From NCBI GenBank assembly GCA_947568835.1, contig OX387603.1:21414651-21478650 (forward strand): a DNA stretch of 64,000 bases, in the 5' to 3' direction. Origin of the DNA: Protonemura montana. Lineage: Eukaryota > Arthropoda > Insecta > Plecoptera > Nemouridae. This document shows, one piece after another, positions 50,443 through 61,411 of the stretch. The stretch's first letter is position 1; each line of letters opens with the position of its first letter. A model generated the notes under the pieces. That model saw only the letters and a list, made by a program, of their open reading frames with translations. It was not told the origin of the DNA and did no database searches. A program made the position numbers and the translations under genes.

Positions 50443-52607
50443 AGTACTAGACCAGACCTATTACCTCCGTCTCGAAAGCAGTCTCCGCTTTTTTTTTAAG
50501 ATTCTATCTGGACTAGATGGTAGCATTATAAAATGGTTACCGACGATAGGTAACCACATTTTTGTTTTTGTGGCCTAGAGCCATCGATTGCAAAGTTTAA
50601 TTTCTTGGAGCTTACCCATTGAAAGCTCTTCATTCATTTCGTGTGATTGGCTAAAAAACATTTTTTTGAATGTACACCAAACAAGGAAAAAGTGTTGGTG
50701 TAGAAAAAAAACATGTCTGCTATGGACACCAGAGCATAGCGTCTCAGGATCTCAAGAAAGGTACGTACAGGTATGCCTACTATCCGTTGTACAAATTTAG
50801 GACCCGCTCCTACGACAAGGTTACACTGTCAACTCATAGCTTATAATAAAATAACAAGTTATACACTCGGAGATCGTAAAAAAATATGTTTCTGTGTAAT
50901 TTTTGCATTCCTTGATAAGATCGAAGTCGACAAGGTGATCTTGTGTGAGTGTGTGAGCCTACACCCTGCTGCCCATGTGTGGTGAATAAGCCTGAATAGC
51001 CACCAGGCAGCGGTGCTAGTTCTTCCAGACGATTATGTTAATTATCAGATTAAATTTAATTCACAATTAATTGGTTAATAGCACGCATTATGTCAATCAC
51101 CGGCCATTACGTGGATATACCTTAATTAATTTCATATTTTACGCTTGTCGACAACAACGGAGAGCGAAATTAAAAAATTAATGAAAACTTTATGCCAACC
51201 CTCATGTAGATCACGTGTCACGAATTATTCATAGACACTTTCGTCAACGTACTTTACCTCCAATAGTTACTACAAGTTAAAAGAGAATCGGCATATGTGC
51301 ACCGAAGTAAACAAACCGCAATGGTCCATTAAAGAGTTACCCTAGAGTTATTTTCGCCGTCGTCCGTTGAGTAGGTCAGTGCTCAGCTGTTGGTTTGAAT
51401 AATATACATGTATCTCAGCCGATACGACACATAACCAACCCCAAAGCCTCATATTCCCAACCATGTACATCCGAAACCTTATCTACATCGCAGATTCCTA
51501 GTCCGAGTCAAGCTCATTATCCAATCAACATGTGGCAAAACATCAATAACCTCAGCTAGTCCAACTGTCAAAAATGTGCTCGCCATAAACTTGACCCCCG
51601 AATGGCGGTATTTCGTCGACACTTACTTGACAGCAGCAACAACGAACCAGTCAGCCAACCCTCTTCTCACAGGAAAAAAACACGCAATCCACAGCCAAAG
51701 CCGGCACTTTAATTGTTGTGATTGAAAGTGTAAGTGTCTCAAAGTGTCTGTAGCTACGCGTCGCGGTCGAGCGGCGCTCTGGCTGCGCAGAAAGCGAACT
51801 TGGGTATGGACCAATCTTCGTCCTATGCCGCAACCTGCCGGCACTGGCGCGCCGCGCCGACCGGTTCGATCACTAGCTGTTGACGCATGCGCCGACCGTG
51901 CGGGATGAGCCACCTTGTCCAGTCGATAAAATGTTTTCGCTCTCATCGCCAGTCTGTCACGTGGTTTATACGCTTTTAATTCGATCCTAAATTATCTGGG
52001 GAATCATTTTATTTTTATATAAGAATACAGTAAAGTATTTTAACTTGTCATTTACAATATACAGACCTTACTTTTCTCATTTATCGGTAAAAACGTACAA
52101 AATGATGATGCCCTTGTAATAGATTGTTGCTAAATTACGTTGACATTTATTTTATTGCTATAACTGACAGTATTTTGTGAACTAGCTACTTTGTAATCTC
52201 ATATCCGCACTTTTCTCATAAGGGTAGGTAAATGTAGTACGTCCAGAGACCGACATGAAATGAATTTTCAATTTAATTCGTTACTGTTATATGATCCATC
52301 GCAAATATTTAGATTCCATTTCGTGAAACCCCGATTCCTTGGTATTTCCAACCTAACAACCACATTTTCTTAGGGTTTGTAATTGATTTTATATGATCCA
52401 GCATAAGAATCTGAGAAAGAAGGAGCACGACCTGCATTCAAGCTCATGTCCCCAGACAAGCAAATAGCTTAAAAAGAGGTCGAGTTAAGACGGGGGATGG
52501 AGTTTTTATTTGGTTATACATTTGTGGTGATCAATATTCTGATTCCATTTTTATTGCTTAGTTGAACTGGATAATCCTATGAGGTGGATTGCAAAATGAT
52601 TACATAG

Positions 52608-52760
52608 ATGATTCCGGACCAATTACAAAAGGTGGTCAGGATCCCACAAAAATTATCAGATCATGTGCAGCCATGCGATTTGCCTTTTTGGGGTGCCACT
52701 TGGGTGGTTTGGGTGCGTGGAAGAGGCTACACCATGCGTGTACAATATATTCTGAACAAG
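52608..52760 (+). CDS. Possible exon ending at a GTAACT donor
   Basis: ATG immediately after TAG at 52608, 51 codons (MIPDQLQKVVRIPQKLSDHV..) ending AAG|GTAACT. It is tryptophan-rich near the end. No downstream partner was identified. It may be a remnant. Confidence 0.17.
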
Positions 52761-55660
52761 GTAACTTCTCTGCTGTGCATCTACAGGTTGAACTGAAACA
52801 TGCTGATTTGATTGGATGTTTTAATTTTTTAAATCCTTTAATCCTTGCTGTATAAATAAAGGACCAAAAATGTCAAAATACGTAATGTCTAGATTTTCAT
52901 CTACACGTTCTCGGTCGTTTTTAGCAAAATGCTTAAACAATTTTTATCGAATTGCCAACAAGTACGAGATCAACCGCAACATAAAGCGTCGAAACCCCAT
53001 GAAAATTGCAAACGAATTGGCACAGAATTCATCCATACCTAACAAGAACAAAATGTCTACAACCCGTTCATGAAACTTTCCCGGCTTTTCCAAACAACAC
53101 AATTTCAGTACGCGACTTGTTTCCAAGGGCGCAACATACAAAAATAACCACGCTCGTACTTAACGAATGACGAGCTTGCTCGAGACTCAAATGTTGATAC
53201 ATCGCTCCGACAGAATTTTATTTCTATGTAAATTACTTTCAACGACAAAACAATTTTTTTCTTCTCTGTCTTATTTGTAGAGCAAAACGAGCGCGAGTGG
53301 GGTGGCGTCATGTTTGTTTCAGACTGGCCCGCCTTGCAGTAAAGAAACACAAGTTGCATAACGCTCAGGGTGCTCATAAACGCGACGCTTAGGCCAGCCG
53401 GGGAATGAGGGATTTGGCACAAGAACAGAGGCCAGCGTTTCGCTATTTGCAATGCAGATTCTTGCAGAAACCATGGCGCACGTAGCACATTATGTGACAC
53501 TTCTTAACGCGTTATTCAAAAAATATTTCAAATTTCTATTCGTGTTATTTATTTTAACGTCATCCTTGTCTGTTTCAGTTTGTTAGATACGACAATAAAT
53601 CAAAAAAACAATTAAATAACGACGAGTTCTCCTAACAAATCTTTGCCAAATTTAGCAATTTACATATTTTTTCCATCGTCAACTCTCAGCTGAAGCTAGT
53701 CAACGCAAAATTGAGATGTTGAAGTTGTCTATACCATGGTGCAACGTACTCTTCTCGGTCGAGTCCCCAAAGAATTGGATGGCTGTTTGCTTTGTTGTTA
53801 CATTATACGTCTTCTGTACCTACCGGTGAGACGCTAAGAGAGAGGCCCAATATTTACCAACCTCTAGCGCGGGGCCCGGCTTGTTGGTAACAATGTTGAC
53901 TCGCAAGTTAGGTATTCGTCGGTGAGCAGACAGGGTCGGAGCACGTCTCAGTGTTTCAAGATCTAGAGGGAGAAGACAGATGGCTTGCTAATCGACCCAT
54001 GGTAAGTAACTGTACACCTTTGAGTGAAAACTAGATCCCGATCGATTTGGGGAAATTTCCTAGTAGTGAGATTAAGTTCCACATTAAGATGATGTCGGTG
54101 AGTGGTGGGTGGGTGGGTGGTTGGTGGCAAGTTTTTTTTAGGTAGGGGTAGAATGAAGGTGAAGGAAGGGGTAGCAGTGGACGAATTGGGGATAGAAAAG
54201 GCGAAGGACTCTGTTGAGGGTTCACTTTTATCGAGTCAATGGAATTAATCTGTTTTTGAACTACTAATAAAAAAAGGCATATTTAAAATCTCATAGCAGT
54301 CTAAAGGGAAATCGCAAAGTTTAAATTTATCACACGGTTTTGTTGCTTTGATGAATATTGATCAATCAAATTTGAGAGTGAAAAGAGTTGAACAAATTAA
54401 ATTACATTTTATTTTCCATTGCATACCAGAAATTAACACCTTATGATTATTAAGTGGCTCTGCCACTTAAAAGATGAAATAAAAAGATATTGGAAGGTTG
54501 TGAAGATGTTAAAAGATGTTTAGAAGATCTTAAAAGATGGTGTGAGAAACATGTAGGTATTAGAACGCTTAAAAATTTCTTATTATTGGCACAATCTCTA
54601 GTCATGTCCCCGTTTTTAGAAAGCGGCTCATCCCTTCAGATCGCAAAGTGATCGCAAATCTCATTTTTACTCGCTTCCAGTATTAACTTCATCTTACATC
54701 CGACAATAAGAAAACTTTCCAGACGACGAGTCTCGCTTTATCTCATCGAAGCAAACTTTCTTATTTTCTCTCCCGGAAAATTTAAAACACACCTAAATCC
54801 ACATTACACCAGCTCTTTTCACTTCAATATGCATGTGTGAACACAGATTGTCGATATATCACCATCCTATCTCACTACATTAAAGTAGTGTAATCTTATA
54901 AACTCTTCCCGAAACTCGGTGAGAAACTCGGAAAACAGAGAGGGCACAAGTTCGAAGCCCACGAGACCCAAAACGCCGTCTCATCGGATGCCTACGACGG
55001 CGACAACGCAGATCCCCGCTAATTCCCGATTCCTATTCCATCCGCTCGCTAGCAATACGGGGCCGTTATGAATGCATTAGTCTCCGGGTGCCTAAGAAAG
55101 TGCCCAAACACCCTGGCATACCACTAGCAATGCTGTATGGATGAGGGTTGGTGATATGCACCATCCAGCCTAGATATGCTAGCAGCTATAGTAGTATAGT
55201 AGCGGATACGTGCGCCTTCTCGAGAAGAGGAGATTACTTCTGCAATATTCTTTAAAAACACCACTTTGCATTCGAGCGTTAGTTTACTTTACATGCATGC
55301 GTGCCTCGTGCGAGGGATGACAATGAGCAGGATAAGTGGCGAAAAATATTCTCGTATTTGCCATTCATAACACGCTTTATAACACATCAAGTACGGAGGG
55401 AAAAAAGGAAATGATTAATTTTTTGGAATTTGCAATTACCAACATGAGAAAGGCATTACTCTCGAGACAGTTTGAACGGGGAAGATGTGTCTTCTTATTC
55501 ACAGCGTTTGAATTCTTAATCAAAATGACTGTCTGTCTTGAAGACGTTTAGAAATGTGTGAGTAACTGGAATAGCATAATATCACTCGGTTCACTGGCTT
55601 GACAACAAATTTGTTCGGTAAAACATCAACGGAGAGACACTCGCTCGCCTCATCTCGGGG

Positions 55661-55865
55661 TTACCCAAACTGTCTCGATGTTAATAAATAGCGCCTAGTT
55701 TTGCTGGCGTTCTCGCGGTGGCGGGCTAGCGAGTTCAGTGGTGGGAGCATTTCGTGCATCACATTAACTGCTTCCATACGCCAACCCACGAAAATTTCGA
55801 CGCCTTGCATAAAACGGTCGGAAAAGCGCCATGAAAATTGTCGGAAAAGCTTTTCGAAAAGTGGA
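55661..55865 (-). CDS. Candidate terminal exon paired with 56049-56290
   Basis: It follows a very good acceptor, CCTTTCATTTCTTTTGAG. One base completes the split codon, then PLFEKLFRQFSWRFSDRFMQ, GVEIFVGWRMEAVNV and 67 codons in all to TAA at 55661-55663. Joined to the upstream exon the product would be at least 148 residues, without a visible signal peptide. Phase agreement and the acceptor favour a real gene, but the opposite strand is also open over part of it. Confidence 0.33.
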
Positions 55866-56048
55866 CTCAAAAGAAATGAAAGGTTTCCAGGGTTGGAATA
55901 CGTTTAGAAGAGAATGAATAAAAATGTGGTTTCGCGGGGACTAGGGGGAAAAGAGGAAAGAGTGTGGATGGGAGGTGGGGTTTTTTGAATGAGGCCAAGC
56001 CGTGGGGTAATATGAAAAGTTGGAACAAGGAGCGTGGAGGAAATTGAC

Positions 56049-56290
56049 CGATAAAGACGCCCGATTATTTCGATCTCTGCCTCGCTCCAGTCGAATGGGT
56101 AATTCCGATTGTTGAATTCGAAGCCAAGAAGTGGAGGCAGTGGGCTTCGTCCGTCTTTTGTCTTATCTTTTTCTTGTATTGCTTCCTCAGCTATCGTTGG
56201 CTCATTTACATAGTTAGTGTGCGCTGGGATGTGATCAGGATGGACTAAATTATGGGTCCTGGAAAACTCTGCCACGAATACTTTCTTTAA
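56049..56290 (-). CDS. Candidate exon of an unrecognised minus-strand gene (upstream exon)
   Basis: The strong acceptor GCTTTGTTTTTCAG precedes 56290. In phase 0 it reads LKKVFVAEFSRTHNLVHPDH, then a stretch rich in E, K and D, then PPLLGFEFNNRNYPFDWSEA and EIEIIGRLY. If it ends at CG|GTCAAT (56048), two bases are left over, exactly what the exon at 55865 needs. That donor is weak. Without splicing, the frame runs on to TAA at 55904-55906 with a Pro/Ser-rich tail. Family not recognised. Confidence 0.35.
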
Positions 56291-56883
56291 CTGAAAAACA
56301 AAGCGATTTTAAACGGAAAACTATTCCTGTGCATCGAATAAAAGTCCGCATTTAAATGCAATGGCGAACGGTGCGAGTTCAGAGAGCGAGATTCAAACCC
56401 CGCATCCGAGCCATTGGGTCGACACCACTAATTTCGAATGGGCCAGTTGTCCAAATTGCTCGTTAATATTTTCATGGTGCAGCTGAAAGGCCGAATTATT
56501 AATTGCCATCAGTAATCGCATAAAAAAGTCGTGAACAGAGCTGCACGAGCAGGCCATGTCGGCGGTAGCCGGTTCGAAATGCGCGATCCTCGTTCCAGTC
56601 GTGCTATCTGTCTACGCTAACGCTCCCGCCAGCCAAGGGAGTGGCAATTATATTTAGATTCAGAGCACATATTGAAGCAAAGTGATAAATTTGTTTAATT
56701 TACGGGCATGTCACTTCCATGTGACTCCCTCGGAGACATCACGATTCCCAAAAAGCGTATTTAATGACAAATTATATACTAGTCAAACCAAATGCATGAC
56801 CCCCATGCTCTACCACAAAAATATGGCTGATTTAATTTGCGTTATATCCATGCACCGGTACCATTTTCTTTTTGATCTGATTT

Positions 56884-57219
56884 ATGACATCGATTTCATT
56901 AAAAATAAGAAAACTTTTAAAACATAACTTCAGTAGAAAAACGTTGTTTTTCAATATTTCCCAAGAAGCTTCAGATTTCGCTTCAGGATTTGATAAAATC
57001 GGCGCAAAAGTGCGCACTTCTCAATCTTGTGTGCAGAAGAAATCGTCACGTGCTCGCCCGAGAAGAGCTTCAAAACGGAGGGGACGGGCGGGGCACTTAC
57101 AACAATGCGCCGGTGATATGTCAATCAAAGCGAATCAACAATACTTCGTTGCTGCTTGGACGCGGCGAGATCTAATATCAGCTATTGACAGTGTCTTGAA
57201 AGCTGCCGGAATCCAATAA
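56884..57219 (+). CDS. Candidate ORF, 111 residues, unrecognised
   Basis: ATG at 56884 to TAA at 57217-57219; the stop lies inside AATAAA. The middle is Arg-rich (RARPRRASKRRGRAG) and the C-terminus reads YFVAAWTRRDLISAIDSVLK. The basic middle followed by a helical end would suit a nucleic-acid-binding protein, but that is only composition. No family recognised. Confidence 0.25.
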   Translation: MTSISLKIRKLLKHNFSRKTLFFNISQEASDFASGFDKIGAKVRTSQSCVQKKSSRARPRRASKRRGRAGHLQQCAGDMSIKANQQYFVAAWTRRDLISAIDSVLKAAGIQ

Positions 57220-60200
57220 ACTCCAGCCGTCGGGTAGGCGCGGCAACGTCTTCCACTCTTTCTCTGTTATTTTCTATCAGATGGAGCCCTCTTGATTGGG
57301 ACTAGGGGAGAACTAACTTGTCTGCAACTTCTGGCATTTGGCAATAGGTCCGAAGAAATGTCTAAACCGACTACATAGTGTTTGAGTTCGTTGCGATCCT
57401 GTCCGACAGTTTTTTAGAGACGATTTATATTGGCTTTCAGTGTGATATGGCGACGCTTTATTTCGATTTCCATGATAATATCGGTGACATTTGCAACTAC
57501 TGACTATTGCGATTTCTTAAAAAAATTTAATTCAAAAAATATTCTGAGAACTGTTTTTCCTTTGCTTATTGCTATGTTCTCCGAATTTTCATCTCAAAGT
57601 AACGGGATATCTCCAAATAATATGTGGATTCTATAAAATAGCCAAATAGCAATGTCATTCCAGTTAGTAACGCTCTATTCCCGAAACATAACAATACTTT
57701 ATGATGATATTGATGGCTCAAAAATTTTCCCCGCGCGTCCGCATAAAAGAGCGCAAATTCTATGGAAACATAAAAATAAACTACTCGACATATATAAAGT
57801 CATGAAACTTTTTGAATACATCTGAAACTGGGAAAAGTCCAAAGCGATCGAGTTCGCCGGTCTATTGGTACTGGTAAACGGCAGAAATGGTTTTACGATT
57901 CTTATGCAGAGCAGTCGGGCGGGATGTTCGTGGATTCAGAGCCGCCACCGCCGCGACTTGGGGAGACACTTTCCTCTGGCGCACACCCGCCTGGATAGCG
58001 CAGGGAGAAGGAAAACTACGCCAGGCCACCCAAAGAAGGCTACGGAGAGGTTGGATATTGGAAAGCAATTGACGTCTGAAATGGAAGCTTTTGAAGAAGC
58101 CACGTCTTCTTTGAAAAGGAGAGTAAAAAATTGTGAATCTTTTGAAAAACGAGTTGCCATAGCCGCTTTTTTTTTTTTTTTTTTCATAAGAAGACCGGAA
58201 ATTCGAAACGTTGCATTGAAAAGTTGAACATTGAAATTGATTGGCTTCCGTGAGGAAAAAAATCTATTCTGTTTTTAAGCGACCAATTTGATTGAAAATA
58301 TTGAAGATAAGCCACACATTGTGAAAAAATATGTCTTTGTACGTCTGTAAAACCTTACGTTTCCGTGCATCTGACGTTTAGGCATCGTGATAGTGACACC
58401 GTGATTTGCCAGAGCTTCGATTTCTTGTGAAAAGCTTTCAGAAGAGATTTCCATACAGGATAAATACTTTTTCCACTTTTTACAGACCACGGTAGTTTAA
58501 TTAGTATCGGATTTTTCTACAACATGGAAACCTACTTTAGGTTTTTATCATGCAAAAATAAACTCATTCATCGTTTGATCAATGACATATAAAAGATCAA
58601 ATCAATTTTCTTTCAATTCTAAAGAAAATTTCAAGAAATTTTTCTCCACGATTAGATGCATATTTCCCCTAAAAACATCTCATGAATGTCATATAATCCG
58701 GAAAAGTTGACGAGCTCCATGTAACAAAAGATCAGGCAGGAATGCTTCCAATTATAACTTTCGAAATGGGTAATAATATTAATAAACAACATGATGACAA
58801 GAACTTTTATAATAACTGAGGAAATCTGCTACGTATTAGCGAACAGCGACGCTGTTTATTTCGACGGGCTAGCCGAGCGTTAACAAGTAAATCAGCTTTG
58901 ACATAGGCGATGGGAAAGTAAGCTGCCGCCTCCATTGAAATGTGCTCAGGTAACGAGAGGTGTTCGAGTTAATGACACTAAATCACAGAAAGTGCACCCT
59001 TTATGCATTTTCGAACAGCTATTCAAAATAATTAATGCATGACGATGTGGAAATTAAATTAATTATTGCTTCAATTTTCAATTCGGGAAGTACTGTGCTT
59101 TAGGAAAACAAAGCATAATAATTTAAACAATTCATTAGCAGCATGTATATATATTTATATATACGATTCTAGCGCTGCATGAGAACTGAGCAGCTTTATT
59201 TTTGTTATTTCTCGTCAAACGCGATATTAGTAGAGGAGAATCGGGGAAAGAGACCAGGGTGGGGTAGGGGGCCTGGCGTATTGTTGTCTTGGCACGGATA
59301 TCACACAAGATTTTACCCGTCGAGAAATGTTGAACACGTCTATCGACGTTTTACATGATGTTTTGACACAGAACATGAGCTTTTGGTCGTTGGCTACCAT
59401 ACAGTGTACCTAACTGTATCGGCCAGTATTATAAAGTCAACTGCCCAGTTACATTATCCATCGGAGGTTAAGATTGAAAAAGAAGTAGCTGATTGGCTGT
59501 TTATTCATCGATATTATTGCAACGGTTACTAACTGCAACTAACTATACTAGATGTGACCCCGCTGGGCCTGTAGCTGCCATGAGTGTTGTCAGTGCAAAG
59601 AGTGATCTAAATGATGTCAGCCGTTTTCAAAGAATTTCGATACTGGGAAGAAAATACCTAATTGAGATCTCCTATACTATCAAATTTGGGCCCCCTTTGC
59701 TTGCTTTAACTTAATAGTATATCAAGGCGGAAGATAAATGCCTCCACCCAATGGAGGTCATCCAATGGGGATATAAAATACATTTTTTATTTTATATGTG
59801 CTGGTCTTGTTTAAGTTTACGCTGTCCGCTTCAGCCATGTAGTTTTGTATTTCCTTCTAAACTATTAATATTTTCAAAACAGTCTTCGACAGCGCCGACG
59901 AGTGAGTCTACTAAAGCTCTAATGCTGTCATTCGTTTTGACACGAGGCTGGCCTGGCATCAACATTCAACGCTGAACGACGTGCTCAAGCCAACACGATT
60001 CATTTCCTCCGCCAGATTCAACCCCCGGGTTCATGGCAAGCAAAGAAACGCGTGTTCCTGAAGCTGCAGCCAGGAGTACAAACGATCCCACCATTTTATT
60101 GAATCGGTCGGTCTAAACGGATACGGAAGCTTACTTGTTTCGGTGATCTCTTTGAGAATCACAACCATCTCGATTTCTTTCTTGCGCATGAGAAACGCAC

Positions 60201-60898
60201 GATATCTCGACGCATTTTCAAATATCCTGTCATTTCAATTCGTGTACCAAGCCAATCCACTCTCATACGGTATCAAACAATGTTAATATAGCGAGCAGTT
60301 TTTCTATTTCTAAATTAAATCAATGTATACCGTTAATCTCTTTGTGCAATGTTTAAAACCTTTTGCGTGTAGATATGGTTCTAGACGACATAAAGTCGAT
60401 ATCATATATGTGCGTTTCGTTTTGATGTGATTGATTCTAAAATTTGAATTTGTTCGAACTCGCCGCGGGGAGCGCTAGTGTGAGTTAGACATCTCTGGAT
60501 GAAACCAACGGACGGTGACAAATAGTAATAATGTCAGTGCAGAGACTATTTAAATAAAAGCTCTAATCCCATTGCTTCGAATAGAACAGAATGAATCGAA
60601 TGTTTTATTTGTTATTGATTTTATGTCAATGAGTGCACTGTCATGAGTAATTACTAATTGTTGGACAATCTTTTTATTTTATTTCCTGTTGAGATGAATT
60701 GATTGGAGTCCCCACTAAATAAATTGCATTGTGACTAGAATATATTTTTACACTTCTAGAAAAAAAATGTGTCTGCTATTCTCCTAACCGTTAAGGTGTG
60801 TGCTTCGTTTTTATGATTTGACTAACATTTTGCAAAGTTATCTGAAAGCAAAAAGAGCCTTTAAGTAGCAGTATCAACATTTGTCATGTCCAATTCAA

Positions 60899-60919
60899 TT
60901 TTTTTTTTTTTTTTTTTTT
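60899..60919 (-). repeat. Poly-A tract on the minus strand (T21 on plus)
   Basis: Twenty-one bases. Preceded on the minus strand by a frame running into the run (60884-61153), so it may be the 3' tail of a retroposed sequence; target-site duplications were not established. Confidence 0.5.
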
Positions 60920-61261
60920 AAGAAGTAACACACTTTTTTCTTTGTGGCATATCTTACTGCAATTCTTTAGCGGCAAAGAAAACTTAGCTTGCTTTCCATA
61001 TAAAACGTAAATAAAGTCCTGTAATTCAAAATAAAACCTCCTGTTTAATCCTATATATTTGACTGTCATTGCCCTACTAAAATTGAGCGTCTGCGTCAAT
61101 TGCAAGCAAATTTCGATTTTCATAACCTCTCCGGTCATCGAGTTTAACCACAATCCCGGCGGATGATGGCAGGAAATTGAGTCTAAATATCGATTCGTTC
61201 ATAGGTTAGGTCACTCGCACGCTTCATCTCCCCTCCGATTCTTATTCACCATCAATAACTC

Positions 61262-61411
61262 TCACACTCGTCTGATACTTTGCTTGCACGCTACTGTTGG
61301 AGATCGAACAGACACTTTTCTGACAGATATGAGAATGAAGAACTCTTCGCTGTTCTTATCCTGCTGTGCCAGATTTAGGAAGTACATGGTCGCCCAATTT
61401 CTGACTTGTTT
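61262..61411 (-). CDS. Candidate terminal exon, unrecognised
   Basis: The acceptor TTCACTATTTCATTCCAG is excellent. Forty-nine codons follow in phase 0, starting KQVRNWATMYFLNLAQQDK, with EEFFILISVRKV in the middle, to TGA at 61262-61264. The upstream exon was not found. Short length keeps confidence low. Confidence 0.25.
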   Translation of the reverse strand, partial: KQVRNWATMYFLNLAQQDKNSEEFFILISVRKVSVRSPTVACKQSIRRV

